Shown here piece after piece: positions 54,632 to 63,745 of a DNA stretch of 64,000 nt. Below the pieces are notes generated by a model. It did not search any database. It saw nothing but the letters and a program-made list of their open reading frames with translations, and was not told the origin of the DNA. The position numbers were made by a program, and so were the translations under genes. The DNA comes from Gynurincola endophyticus (GTDB taxonomy: Bacteria; Bacteroidota; Bacteroidia; Chitinophagales; Chitinophagaceae), in the NCBI RefSeq assembly GCF_003991195.1, contig NZ_RCWL01000004.1, positions 1-64,000 on the forward strand. Direction: 5' to 3'. Position 1 is the first letter of the stretch; each line of letters begins with the position of its first letter.

Positions 54632-54698
54632 AAAAAGGACATTTGTCTGCCAATCATATCGTCTCCGGCTCTTTTCTTTGAGAAAAGAAAATTGATAT

Positions 54699-55565
54699 AT
54701 GATTTCATTTGCAACTTACTCAGAACAGCTAAAAATCGCTCCTCTCGATAATGGTATCAGTTATTGGGAAAAAGGAAATGGGCCTGTCTTACTTTTTTTG
54801 CACGGTGCGCTTGGCAATGGCTATACCTGGCGTAAAATATTACCGGAGCTCAGTCAACATTTTCGTTGTATTGCTATTCACCTTCCTTTGGGCGGACATC
54901 AGATTGCCCTGAGCAAACAAACAGACCTTAGTCCTGCCGGTATTTCACGTCTACTCAACGATTTCGTTGAATATCTGAAACTCGATCGGTTTACAATCGT
55001 TGCCAATGATACCGGGGGTGCTTATGCGCAGGTATTTGCTTCGTTATATCCGCAACGCATCCGGGGTATGATACTTTCTAACTGCGAAGTAAAAAAAGTA
55101 TTTCCACCGGCATCTTTTGTATATTTAAGATATGCCGTACATATTCCTTATTTTTTATTTGTCATGAGCAGATTGTTTTCGAAGAAAAAATGGCTGAAAA
55201 GTTCATTTGTTTTAGGAAAACTATCAGTACAGGTAACTAGTGAAGAATTGTCGCAGGGATATGTGCACTCATTTGTTCACGATCCGGCAATACGCGATGA
55301 CTTTAAGAAAGCGGTCATACACTGGCGGCCATACTATACAATAACTGCAGCAAAAAAACTGCAAACATTTCAATCACCGGTATTAATTATATGGGGAGGG
55401 TTGGATACAAGCCTGTTTCCGAAAAAACTAATGCAGCAATTGTTAAATGTATTTCCTCATGCAGAATGGCAGGAAATACCCGAAGCGAGAACTTATATTC
55501 AGGAAGATGCACCGGAAAAAACCATTCAGCTAATAAATAAATTTATAAATGAAAAATTAAACTAA
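54699..55565 (+). CDS. Alpha/beta hydrolase with Asp nucleophile and missing catalytic His
   Basis: A 288-residue alpha/beta-hydrolase. The oxyanion region is LFLHGALGNGYTW (about residues 32-44). The nucleophile elbow is VANDTGGAYAQ (about 99-109), with Asp as nucleophile as in haloalkane dehalogenases and epoxide hydrolases. The acid residue is probably Asp in WGGLDTSLF. The usual late motif A-G-H-x-x-Q-E-D-x-P reads EARTYIQEDAPE, so the catalytic His is replaced. That predicts an inactive, altered or product-trapped enzyme, or a different His. It lies downstream of the Crp-type regulator and ends inside a strong terminator. Confidence 0.75.
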   Translation: MISFATYSEQLKIAPLDNGISYWEKGNGPVLLFLHGALGNGYTWRKILPELSQHFRCIAIHLPLGGHQIALSKQTDLSPAGISRLLNDFVEYLKLDRFTIVANDTGGAYAQVFASLYPQRIRGMILSNCEVKKVFPPASFVYLRYAVHIPYFLFVMSRLFSKKKWLKSSFVLGKLSVQVTSEELSQGYVHSFVHDPAIRDDFKKAVIHWRPYYTITAAKKLQTFQSPVLIIWGGLDTSLFPKKLMQQLLNVFPHAEWQEIPEARTYIQEDAPEKTIQLINKFINEKLN

Positions 55566-55594
55566 AAGAGGTGAACTGATTGTTCACCTCTTTT
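55564..55594. terminator. Bidirectional terminator between convergent genes
   Basis: AAAAGAGGTGAAC pairs perfectly over 13 bp with GTTCACCTCTTTT around a TGATT loop. It overlaps the hydrolase stop codon and abuts the stop codon of the SRPBCC frame. Confidence 0.88.
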
Positions 55595-56026
55595 CTATTT
55601 AGTATATGTTTTTCCAATCAAATCAAAACCTTGTTGCCATCCTTTTTCGCTTTCAGAAATTTCATTTTCTGATAATGCCGCCAGTTCTGTTTCTATATCA
55701 GGCCCTGATTTTTCGAAGATAAAATAACTACCGCCCTCCTTCTCTTCAATCTTAATAGTAATCATATCTTCATTCTCAGAAAATTGCGGCATAGTATAGG
55801 TATATTGTAATCTTTGCGGAGGTTTAACTTCGAGATACTTCCCTGAGGCAATATAAGTTTTTTCACCGTATTTTCTGATAATTTTCCACTTGCCGTTTAC
55901 CTGTAAGCTTATTTCAAAAACAGTATCATCTCTCCACCATGAACGCATATGTTCCGGTTTTGAAAAAGCAGCAAATAACAGATTGGGAGGGATAGAAAAT
56001 CGTCTCTTTATAATTAATTTTTTCTT
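55595..56026 (-). pseudogene. Third SRPBCC (AHSA1-like) domain, start codon apparently lost
   Basis: A 144-codon frame encoding a complete AHSA1-like SRPBCC domain: RRFSIPPNLLFAAFSKPEHM, WWRDDTVFEISLQVNGKWKI, then YLEVKPPQRLQYTY and GWQQGFDLIGKTY. The first ATG (55948) would remove the first strand and helix, about 26 residues. At the position expected for a start, nine bases after the upstream stop codon, the codon is AAG followed by AAA AAA. A single change from ATG would explain this. The frame is in phase with the upstream gene, which ends in TAA. It could be a start-loss pseudogene, a non-AUG start, or stop readthrough. Confidence 0.6.
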
Positions 56027-56035
56027 TGTACCGGT

Positions 56036-56977
56036 TTAATCTTTCTGCAAATAATCCGGTAACATTTTACCTATAATATCGGTCCAGCCCTGTGTAAAAC
56101 TATTTCTGGTAAAGTCGGCCAATTCTTGCGGAAAACTTTCTAGTCCCTGATGGCTGACGCTGATTCTTGTACCGTTTTTTTGTGGAAATAATTCAAACGT
56201 AACCAGTGAATAGCCGGTATATCCCTCATACTGCCAGCTATATTGCAACTTACTAAGTGGATTTACTTCTGTTACTACACAGCGATGCATATAATGATCA
56301 CCTTTAGAACCTTCTCCGGCAAATCTAAATTCAAAACCCGGCTCAGGTTTAAAATCGTCTATCGAAAAATACCATTGTAGCATTTGTTCTTTATTCGTCA
56401 GAGCCGCCCATATTTTTTCTACAGGAGCTTTCAGTACTTTTTCAATAACAACAGGGGGTTGTTGTACAATTTCCGGATAATCGGTGTAAACAGCAGCGGC
56501 ATAGCGCGTACGGATTGGCAGAAACTCCGGCGCATTGGCTGTAGCTCCAAAAGGAGACATTGCTTCACTTCCTGCCAAGCGATTTTCGAGTAACTGTAAG
56601 ATGTCATGAAATCCGGAAGCAACATTCACTGCATAATCTCCATTTATTTTACTATAAGTAAACAATAATCTGGTAGTGTACTCGTCAAGGGCGGTTAATT
56701 CCCAAACAGCGAGCTCACCTTCCCAGGTCCATACAAAACGGTTGGGTACATCAATCGATACAATTTCTCCATACGATTTTGTTTTTTCTTCATCGCGAAA
56801 TTGAAAAACGATTTGACCTCCGGGTCGAAAATCAAATGTAATATCAGTAAACCAGTATTTCAATTGATCTGGATCGGTAATGGCTTTCCATACACGATCA
56901 ACCGGATGTAGTAGTATTCTATCGAATATAACTTTATAACCTTCATTTTCTTTTGATATTTTTCCCAGATTTTGCAT
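56036..56977 (-). CDS. Tandem SRPBCC (AHSA1-like) domain protein
   Basis: A 313-residue protein with two AHSA1-like SRPBCC domains in tandem: residues about 8-148 (FDRILLHPVDRVWKAITDPD, DIPNRFVW-like VDVPNRFVWTWEG) and about 165-310 (VVIEKVLKAPVEKIWAALTN, YSWQYEGYTGYSLVTFEL). Each has a deep hydrophobic ligand cavity in known relatives; role and ligand here unknown. In Bacteroidota and elsewhere such genes are often paired with an ArsR-type repressor, as here. The start overlaps the ArsR gene by 35 bases, and a third, apparently start-less SRPBCC frame follows in phase. Confidence 0.82.
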   Translation of the reverse strand: MQNLGKISKENEGYKVIFDRILLHPVDRVWKAITDPDQLKYWFTDITFDFRPGGQIVFQFRDEEKTKSYGEIVSIDVPNRFVWTWEGELAVWELTALDEYTTRLLFTYSKINGDYAVNVASGFHDILQLLENRLAGSEAMSPFGATANAPEFLPIRTRYAAAVYTDYPEIVQQPPVVIEKVLKAPVEKIWAALTNKEQMLQWYFSIDDFKPEPGFEFRFAGEGSKGDHYMHRCVVTEVNPLSKLQYSWQYEGYTGYSLVTFELFPQKNGTRISVSHQGLESFPQELADFTRNSFTQGWTDIIGKMLPDYLQKD

Positions 56978-57308
56978 GGCTGTTTGTTTTATGATCAGGA
57001 ATAGTATTGAGGTAATGTTCCAAAGCGTCTAATTTTTGAGACCAGAATTTCCGGTATTGTTTTACCCATTCGTTGACTTCCTGCAACTGGTCGAGCCTGG
57101 CTTCACAAATACGTTCACGTCCCTGTTGCCGAACATTCAATAAACCACATTCGATGAGTATTTTAATATGCAGGCTGATTGCCTGACGGGTAACATCAAA
57201 TTGTTCGGCAATTACATTCACAGAGGTAGCTTCTTTCGCTACCATTCCGATGATCGCTCTTCTGGTCGGATCAGCAATTGCCTGAAAAACATCTCTGCGT
57301 GCCTCCAT
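56943..57308 (-). CDS. ArsR-family transcriptional regulator
   Basis: A 121-residue winged-helix protein. The DNA-binding region spans about residues 1-85: RDVFQAIADPTRRAIIGMVA, with the recognition helix in VTRQAISLHIKILIECG. It has no obvious metal-binding cysteine pair, so it fits the ArsR members paired with SRPBCC genes. I chose ATG 57308; the frame runs to 57389, but that would put the start upstream of the operator repeats. It is the first gene of the operon, overlapping the SRPBCC gene, and probably represses itself. Confidence 0.83.
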   Translation of the reverse strand: MEARRDVFQAIADPTRRAIIGMVAKEATSVNVIAEQFDVTRQAISLHIKILIECGLLNVRQQGRERICEARLDQLQEVNEWVKQYRKFWSQKLDALEHYLNTIPDHKTNSHAKSGKNIKRK

Positions 57309-57314
57309 AAATAT

Positions 57315-57361
57315 GCAAGTATTTGCTTGCAATTTAAAAGAAAGCATTTGCTTGCGCAAAT
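57315..57361. promoter_or_regulatory. ArsR-type operator repeats
   Basis: ATTTGCTTGC occurs at 57321-57330 and 57346-57355. Each copy lies in an inverted repeat: GCAAG-TATTTG-CTTGC (57315-57330) and ATTTGC-TTGC-GCAAAT (57346-57361). They sit directly before the ArsR start codon, where an autorepressor would bind. Confidence 0.55.
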
Positions 57362-57604
57362 ATTTTTCTGACCAATTCATCAAAAACATTACACTTCACT
57401 TATAATTATCAACAAATCAATCATTTATCGATTTTACTTTAAATATAAATTTTAACCTGTTGTTTAACTGCTATGTCATCCGTGTATATATTCAGATCGG
57501 TTTTCGTGTATTATAGTAAATAATATAAATACGAAATATTGCGTATTGTGAAGCTTTTAAATTCCATTCATCTTTACAGTAATTATCCATTAATAATAGT
57601 TACA

Positions 57605-58600
57605 ATGAAAATTATCTTCACCGTACTGAGTTTGTTATTGATTCATTTTTCAGCTTACACGCAGGTTTCTGAAAAAGAATTAAAGAAATCTTTTGCTCCA
57701 AAAGGTAATCATCGCTCTCCTTTCAAAGGAGCAACAGAAGCTTGTCTTGTAAGTGTGAATCTTCAATTCAAACTTGCTTCTAAAGAACAGCTTGAAAAAA
57801 GGAATACCGGAAAAGTTATTTCGTGGGCATTTCTGGAAGGTATTGATGACCGGTTAATGCAGGAAATAGCTGATGAATATTATGTAAGGCTTGAAAAAAA
57901 ATTCAATCAACAGAATATTATTCTTTCTCAAAAGTTCAGAGACAACGATAGTTATCAAAAACTTGTAGACAAGAATAAAGACAGAGAACGGGAAACTTAT
58001 AAAAAGAATTGGGGTATTTCTAAAATATTTACCTCCAACAAAGAGCCCTATGTTGAATATCCTGTGATGGCGATGGGTAATCATGCCAGTATGGGAAATC
58101 AGTTAAAAATGCCTGTTGGAAGTATTTTTCTCACAATCGACTTTGCAGAGTTTATTTTGAATATCAGTAAAAGCACTACCATACAAGGGTTGATCGAAAC
58201 CAAATCTAAATCAACACTGGTACCACATGTACGTATTGAAGCAGTTACGCAGTCGGGGCCGCAAATGCGTGGCGACGGAAGTTATAGTTTATTTACCGGC
58301 ACTAACTGGGGTTTTACGAATGCCATTCTTACCCAGGATGCGCTCATTCAGTCAGACCTCTCCTACGCTACTGCTACAGAAGCGGCGAAGGGAATACCGG
58401 AGTCAATGAAAAGATTCAAAAGCAATGTTGCTGGTGACCTGGTGGGCATATTCAGCGGGGGCCTTGTTGGCAACGGAAGAGGAACCGGAGAGTTTACTTA
58501 CACTGTATACGCAGATCCGGTAAAATACAAAGCCGCTGTACTCGATGCGCTGGATAAATACAATGACTACCTGATTGCTTACATCAATTCAAATCGTTAG
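57605..58600 (+). CDS. Exported hypothetical protein
   Basis: A 331-residue protein with a clear signal peptide (ending SAYTQ). The mature part is a mixed alpha/beta soluble domain with no recognised motif; segments such as NHASMGNQLKMPVGSIFLTI, MRGDGSYSLFTGTNWGFTNA and DLVGIFSGGLVGNGRGTGEF suggest a single large domain. The frame extends to a TTG at 57539, but the ATG at 57605 gives the signal peptide. Probably periplasmic. Transcribed alone between the ArsR operon and the DUF4625 operon. Confidence 0.65.
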   Translation: MKIIFTVLSLLLIHFSAYTQVSEKELKKSFAPKGNHRSPFKGATEACLVSVNLQFKLASKEQLEKRNTGKVISWAFLEGIDDRLMQEIADEYYVRLEKKFNQQNIILSQKFRDNDSYQKLVDKNKDRERETYKKNWGISKIFTSNKEPYVEYPVMAMGNHASMGNQLKMPVGSIFLTIDFAEFILNISKSTTIQGLIETKSKSTLVPHVRIEAVTQSGPQMRGDGSYSLFTGTNWGFTNAILTQDALIQSDLSYATATEAAKGIPESMKRFKSNVAGDLVGIFSGGLVGNGRGTGEFTYTVYADPVKYKAAVLDALDKYNDYLIAYINSNR

Positions 58601-58666
58601 TTGCTATAAATAAAGCTTGCGCACATACCTTTAAGCACTAAGAAAGGTTCATTTTCAGTAAACAGA

Positions 58667-58694
58667 AAGGGACGCTCATCCCGAGCGCCCCCTT
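58667..58694 (+). terminator. Hairpin after the exported hypothetical gene
   Basis: CGCTC (58673-58677) pairs with GAGCG (58683-58687) inside a flanking GGG/CCC stem. There is no clear T-tract, so it is a weak terminator candidate. Confidence 0.35.
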
Positions 58695-58793
58695 ATCGTA
58701 AACCAAAACGAACCACAGTTTTCAATATATTGTTAGCAGCTGAAGCTTATGTTCATTAATGATCTCAATAAAACCTCGTTACTTTAAGGTGCT

Positions 58794-59738
58794 TTAGTTA
58801 TAATTTATCTTTAAATCTATATATTTAAAAACAGTCATATTATAAGTGCTATTGTAGTAAATCATTCCTACATAATAATTTCCGGTTTCCCATGCTTTCA
58901 GGTGATCAATCATTCGCGGAGCGGGCACGCTATTATCCGAAACAGCTCCGATAAGTAGCTTCGGAAAATAATTGCGTCTGAAAGTATAGTTAGTGAACGA
59001 TCCGATTTTATCCATGTTTGTGTGCTCATAGATATCTGCTATGATGACTTTTGTAAAGTCAATTGCTCCTATTGTTTCGGGGCGATGATTATGTTTTTTG
59101 TTGATGAGTACTACATACATAACACCATCACCCTTAATGCCATTGACTGTCATAGAGGGCACAAGACTGTCTCCTTTATTAATATAACCGGTAGTATTTC
59201 CAAAAGTGCCGGTTTCGGGATCCAGATAGCCGCCGTTGATCTGATCGTATATTAATCTTTTATCTGCTCCAACGCTAAAGAACATTATTTCCGGGTTAAC
59301 CGGCAGGTTTGCGGCCGTGTAAATTTTTATCTCTCTTTTCTCTTCCAGCGTAGTTCCGTTTTGGTCGTTGACAATGATTACAAAGTCATATTTCCCTTCT
59401 GCCGCATCTTCCGGAATATTAAAATGCTTGTGTACAGTTGCATTTTTGACTCCTCTGTACTCGTCCCAGGTAATCTCCATCTTCCACGATTTGTCATAAC
59501 TTTCGCCACTTCTGGGTAATATCTTTATCTGTACATTTTCGATTTTTTCACCAGCTAATATCTCGGCATTAAAGTGAAAATCTTTTCCGATCACACCTAT
59601 TTCATTATTGTTCAGTCCCACTTCAACATTCGTCAATGAAGATTTCACCGGGTTGATATCATCATCTTTATCTTTTTTACAGGCAGAAAAAACAGCAACA
59701 AGTAATAATACGAAGGTTATAAGTTTAATTTTTTTCAT
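58794..59738 (-). CDS. DUF4625-type lipoprotein
   Basis: A 314-residue lipoprotein with lipobox FSAC followed by KKDKDDD. Residues about 35-145 form a beta-sandwich domain of the DUF4625 type: NVEVGLNNNEIGVIGKDFHF, KWKMEITWDEYRGVKNATVH, then HKHFNIPEDAAEGKYDFVII. The C-terminal half (about 150-314) is a second, distinct domain with VIIADIYEHTNMDKIGSF. The HKH motif shared with the next gene is likely a metal-binding site. Last gene of the TonB receptor operon, 250 bases after the previous gene, with a hairpin between. Confidence 0.75.
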   Translation of the reverse strand: MKKIKLITFVLLLVAVFSACKKDKDDDINPVKSSLTNVEVGLNNNEIGVIGKDFHFNAEILAGEKIENVQIKILPRSGESYDKSWKMEITWDEYRGVKNATVHKHFNIPEDAAEGKYDFVIIVNDQNGTTLEEKREIKIYTAANLPVNPEIMFFSVGADKRLIYDQINGGYLDPETGTFGNTTGYINKGDSLVPSMTVNGIKGDGVMYVVLINKKHNHRPETIGAIDFTKVIIADIYEHTNMDKIGSFTNYTFRRNYFPKLLIGAVSDNSVPAPRMIDHLKAWETGNYYVGMIYYNSTYNMTVFKYIDLKINYN

Positions 59739-59873
59739 TCCGGATCAGTTGTGGTTAAATGAATACAGGTATTATTTGCAAACTCTGAAACATTGATTAA
59801 TGATATACCGCCCTTTTTTGACGTGATGATGCCAGCTATCTGGCAAATGTTAATTTAATATGTTCTCTTAATA

Positions 59874-59911
59874 ATCCTTCCCGGTCTGGTAAATAAGGTG
59901 CCGGGAAGGAT
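59874..59911 (-). other. Intercistronic hairpin in the DUF4625 operon
   Basis: ATCCTTCCCGG and CCGGGAAGGAT form an 11-bp stem with a 16-nt loop, between two genes of the operon. The T-rich tail is on the plus strand only, so on the transcribed minus strand it looks more like a processing or stability element, or a partial terminator that sets lower expression of the last gene. Confidence 0.4.
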
Positions 59912-59985
59912 ATAATTTTTCTCTGTTTAAAAAAGTATTAATAGTAAATCTGTTTAAATCCTATTTCAAACAAATACTTTCTTAA

Positions 59986-60702
59986 TTAAGGCTTATCAAA
60001 ATGACCCTCAAACTCTCTTTCTTTACCAGCCTGATCAATTACTTTGAAATGTACGTGATAATGCCCGGCAGGTGCAGAAGCGATGTTCACATGTTTATGA
60101 AAGGTGTAAGATGTTTGTCCTACCATTGCAGCATCCGTATAAGTGAAATCTTCCTCCCAGCTTCCGCCATGAATTTCAATTTCTACTTCTTTGATTTTGT
60201 TAGGAGCCGTAATTAAAGTTTCTACATGCAAATCATCACCAGCAGCGTTTAATTCTAACTCTAATGTAGAGATTGAAGGTAGAGTATTGTCTTCTTTCAC
60301 TTCAATGTCCGCTTCATATGAAGTCTTTTTACCTTGTTGGTCCAATACAACAATGTGCAGATGATAATTACCTAAAGCAACGGTTGCCGGTACATCAATG
60401 TGTTTGTGCAATTCGGCATTCTTTAATCCTTTGAATCCGTCGGTGTACACTTGTTCAAACTCCCATGCATTTGCACCGCTGCCATGAATTTCAACAGTTA
60501 CACTTTCGATGGTTCCGGGAGCTTTGATTTCTGCTTCGATATGAAAATCAGAACCTCTGTAAGCAATTCTGCTGTTACTTGACCCTAATTCAACATCTTC
60601 AATGGTTGGAGGTGCAAAGTTGTCGTCATCATCTTTTGAACAGGCAGTAAATAAAACGGAACTAACCAGCAGCGAAGTCAATAATCTTTGTGCAATTCTC
60701 AT
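59986..60702 (-). CDS. Histidine-rich tandem DUF4625 lipoprotein
   Basis: A 238-residue lipoprotein (lipobox FTAC, then SKDDDD). Two DUF4625-like beta-sandwich repeats occupy about residues 28-135 and 140-238. Each contains an HKH turn and His-x-His strand: NAELHKHIDVPATVALGNYH, HIVVLDQQ and in the second TFHKHVNIASAPAGHYHVHF. The histidine density suggests binding of zinc, copper or a related ion at the cell surface or periplasm. I chose ATG 60702, which begins the signal peptide. It lies 15-70 bases downstream of the neighbouring DUF4625-like gene, in the TonB receptor operon. Confidence 0.8.
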   Translation of the reverse strand: MRIAQRLLTSLLVSSVLFTACSKDDDDNFAPPTIEDVELGSSNSRIAYRGSDFHIEAEIKAPGTIESVTVEIHGSGANAWEFEQVYTDGFKGLKNAELHKHIDVPATVALGNYHLHIVVLDQQGKKTSYEADIEVKEDNTLPSISTLELELNAAGDDLHVETLITAPNKIKEVEIEIHGGSWEEDFTYTDAAMVGQTSYTFHKHVNIASAPAGHYHVHFKVIDQAGKEREFEGHFDKP

Positions 60703-60771
60703 AATGATTCTTTTTTTTAGATAAACGTATAGGTATATTGTGTCGAATAATTTCAATTGTTTATAAGAGGT

Positions 60772-61254
60772 TTAAATCACTTTAATACTTAAACCTTTGA
60801 TTGTTTGCCAGCCTTCTTTGTCGGTCACTTTAATCATAAAGTGGTAATCACCCGGATCTGCATCAACAGGGAAAAGCATATTTACATTAGCAGTATATTC
60901 TTTTGAATTTTCAGGAATTTCAAAAGATTGAATGAATACATAGGCATTTTCAGGTTGTTTTACCGGTGCAGCCAGGCAGGTCATCACTTCCGTACTATGT
61001 GAATGCTGGTCAAAATTGTGGTGAATGTCAAGGCTAAAAGATCCCAATGCTTTATTGTCTGTAAATTTTGCTTTAAATGTAAAAGGCACTCCTCTGGTGA
61101 TTTCACTACACTGAATAGGAAAAGCATCCTGAATGGCAATATCGATTTCAGGATATTCCGTATCGATTTCTTCTTTGTTTTTCGAGCAGGCGCCTGCTAT
61201 CACTGCCACCAGTACCGCCGTTAACCAGCTCTGTTTAAAAAATTTTGTTTGCAT
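60772..61254 (-). CDS. Histidine-rich DUF4625-like lipoprotein
   Basis: A 160-residue lipoprotein with lipobox IAGAC (AGAC) followed by SKNKEE. One DUF4625-like beta-sandwich domain (about 30-160), with a histidine cluster LDIHHNFDQHSHSTEV (about residues 79-94) and the closing GDYHFMIKVTDKEGW. A conserved Cys pair (PIQCSEI and MTCLAA) may form a disulfide. It is 56 bases downstream of the TonB receptor, so it is probably its cotranscribed surface partner that captures or hands over a metal. Confidence 0.78.
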   Translation of the reverse strand: MQTKFFKQSWLTAVLVAVIAGACSKNKEEIDTEYPEIDIAIQDAFPIQCSEITRGVPFTFKAKFTDNKALGSFSLDIHHNFDQHSHSTEVMTCLAAPVKQPENAYVFIQSFEIPENSKEYTANVNMLFPVDADPGDYHFMIKVTDKEGWQTIKGLSIKVI

Positions 61255-61310
61255 GATAGAGATTTTAGTTGTTTGAGAATTGTTTTAAACTGTATTATCG
61301 GATTGTAATT

Positions 61311-63737
61311 CTATTCTTGACTGGCTGAAAACTGAAAAGGAATTTTCAGCGATAAAATGATATTTCTTCCCGGCTCAGGCAAATTGATCAATCTGTAAAA
61401 GCTTGTATGATTCATATACTTTGTATTAAATACATTTTGTACCTGAAGATTAATATGGATATAGCTTTTATTCAGTTGCCACTTGGTACCTGCCTGAAAA
61501 TTGAATAATTGAAAACCGTTTGTTATTCTTTCAGGTGGAACAATATTTTTTTGTGCAGCTGTAATACGGTAATCAAGAGAAAAATAGTTATCCTTCAACC
61601 GTTTTCCGTTTTTTGGTTCAAAACTAACATTCATCAATACAGAAGCAGGCGGCGAAAACGGTAATGTATAACCTTTTTTATCACCTGACAGCTGTTCATT
61701 GTAGATATACTCACCTAATATTTCAGAACTCCATCTGTCTGAAAACCGGTATTTAGCCTGCAGCTCCGCACCATATCTCATTACACGGCTTTGAGCATAA
61801 TAAAAAACCTGGTTTCCCGCACCATAGAAATAATCATAAGTAGAAGTAGGATTCAGGAATATGTAATTAGGGAAATAGTTAAAAAACGGACTCAATTGTA
61901 ATGACCAGTTTTCATCTTTATAATTAGCTTCAACATCTACCTGAAATGATTTTTCGGGCAACAATGAGGCATCTCCTTTTTCATATCTGAAGTAGTGGTA
62001 GTTCACTCCGTTTGCACCCAGTTCTTTTGCGATCGGCATTCTAAAGCTTGTTCCGGCATTCAGCTTCCAAAGCCATTGATCTCTGTTATAATTTACTCCA
62101 ACACTCCAGTTGAGGCTGGTAAAGTCACGATTGATATTGTTTACCCTTTGCAAATACTGACGGGTTGTATCAGTTGCATTGATAATGTAAGACGGAAACC
62201 AATCAGTATATTCTTTCATTTCCATTTTACCATAATTCATTCGAACTGCACCATGCACCACAACATCGTTATTTAAGCGATATTGATCATAGGCATATAT
62301 TCCGGCGGTGAGCTGATTGAATGCGGGAATTAAAAATCCCCATCCGTCAATTGTATTTTGTTGGTATTCTGCATTTCCACCTATGGTTAAAAGATGTTTA
62401 TTCAAACGTATCTGGTCACGTATATTAAAAGAGTAAACATATTTATCGTATTGCCGTTCGAGCGTAATGGGGCTCGTCAGAGTATCAGGATAAATGGCCG
62501 GCATATAGCCATGGTTAGTATAATGATTCCATTCCTGTCTGAAATTTCTTTGTATACCTATTTCTGTTTGAATATGATGTTTCTGCAACTGAATCGATGT
62601 TTTATTGATCAGTTTATAGTGTGTTACATTCTGACGTGGCAATAAGATATCTCTTGAGGAAGCATCGTGAAGATCGTGGTCAACCCTTCTCGGCTCCAGT
62701 CCGTGTGCATTTGCAAAAAAGCCACTCTTGTTATAAATTCTGCTGGCATAGAATACCGACTTCACATTTTTTCCCATCCATCCTGCACTGAGATGAAAGT
62801 TAATATCCCTACCTGCCGTATTCCGAACTTGTTGTCGGTGCAGCGGAACAGCATAATCATAAACATACACGGTATCTGCAGGCACTTTATAATCGCCGTA
62901 AAAGATGCCGGTAGCCCGCAAATCAAAAAAAAGTTTGTCTTTTCTTCCATAAAGATTCAATGAACCTCCGGCTAAAGCATTATTTGTTTTTCCGGAAAGA
63001 TCGATTGATCCGCCCCAGGTGTTTTTTTCAGGAGCCGGAGCCGGTTGTATATCAATAGCACCGGCAATGGCGTCAGAACCATACATGAAAGAGGCTGCGC
63101 CTTTAATAATTTCTATGCGTTGCGCACTGTATTGATCTATTTCTAATCCATGATCAGCACCCCATTGCTGACCTTCGTGTTTAACACCGTTCTCAACAAC
63201 TACCACCTGGTTAAAACCAAGTCCTCTGATGAGTGGTTTTGAATTGCCCGAGCCAATACCGATATTGTTAATACCGGGTAAACGTTCAAGCGATTTCATC
63301 AGACTGCCTCCCTGATATCGTTGCAGGTAATCGTTGTTTACCACTTCCATACTAAAGTTGCTGGTTCTTTTTCTACGGTCTTCGTATGATTCCGTAACAA
63401 GTACCTGTTCTAGTTGCTGATGGTCGGGAATGAGTTGTATGTCTGGCAAAACGAGTATCTGATTACCTACCTGCACGGTGGTATCGTACACCTGAAAACC
63501 TGTATAGGTAATCAGAAGTTTATATACGCCGCTTTCGAGATGGTCAATTTGAAAGAAACCTTTTGTGTTTGATTTTACCATGATATGATTTTCATTCATC
63601 ATAATAGTGGCACTTTCTAACGGTTGGTTATTTCCTAAAACCCGTCCGGCAATACCTGCTTGTTGCGCACTAACTTCACCATAGCCAAAAACTAATAGTG
63701 AAATCAGCGCTATATAATAGCCTGCTTTCATACTCAT
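61311..63737 (-). CDS. TonB-dependent receptor, probable metal transporter
   Basis: An 808-residue outer-membrane receptor. Order: signal peptide (1-24), carboxypeptidase-regulatory-like domain (about 26-110, GRVLGNNQPLESATIMMN), plug (about 120-235) with RLPGINNIGIGSGNSKPLIR and GQQWGADHGLEIDQY, and a C-terminal barrel ending in a canonical aromatic strand. The GQQWG-x-x-HG motif is common in receptors for metal or metal complexes, which is consistent with the His-rich lipoproteins cotranscribed downstream. A perfect 7-bp inverted repeat lies directly upstream. First gene of a four-gene operon. Confidence 0.86.
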   Translation of the reverse strand: MSMKAGYYIALISLLVFGYGEVSAQQAGIAGRVLGNNQPLESATIMMNENHIMVKSNTKGFFQIDHLESGVYKLLITYTGFQVYDTTVQVGNQILVLPDIQLIPDHQQLEQVLVTESYEDRRKRTSNFSMEVVNNDYLQRYQGGSLMKSLERLPGINNIGIGSGNSKPLIRGLGFNQVVVVENGVKHEGQQWGADHGLEIDQYSAQRIEIIKGAASFMYGSDAIAGAIDIQPAPAPEKNTWGGSIDLSGKTNNALAGGSLNLYGRKDKLFFDLRATGIFYGDYKVPADTVYVYDYAVPLHRQQVRNTAGRDINFHLSAGWMGKNVKSVFYASRIYNKSGFFANAHGLEPRRVDHDLHDASSRDILLPRQNVTHYKLINKTSIQLQKHHIQTEIGIQRNFRQEWNHYTNHGYMPAIYPDTLTSPITLERQYDKYVYSFNIRDQIRLNKHLLTIGGNAEYQQNTIDGWGFLIPAFNQLTAGIYAYDQYRLNNDVVVHGAVRMNYGKMEMKEYTDWFPSYIINATDTTRQYLQRVNNINRDFTSLNWSVGVNYNRDQWLWKLNAGTSFRMPIAKELGANGVNYHYFRYEKGDASLLPEKSFQVDVEANYKDENWSLQLSPFFNYFPNYIFLNPTSTYDYFYGAGNQVFYYAQSRVMRYGAELQAKYRFSDRWSSEILGEYIYNEQLSGDKKGYTLPFSPPASVLMNVSFEPKNGKRLKDNYFSLDYRITAAQKNIVPPERITNGFQLFNFQAGTKWQLNKSYIHINLQVQNVFNTKYMNHTSFYRLINLPEPGRNIILSLKIPFQFSASQE

Positions 63738-63745
63738 TAAATCCT

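Noticed and set aside
59874-59911. Terminator ending the DUF4625 operon before its last gene
   Set aside because: The T-tract follows the hairpin only on the plus strand; on the transcribed minus strand it lacks a proper T-run.
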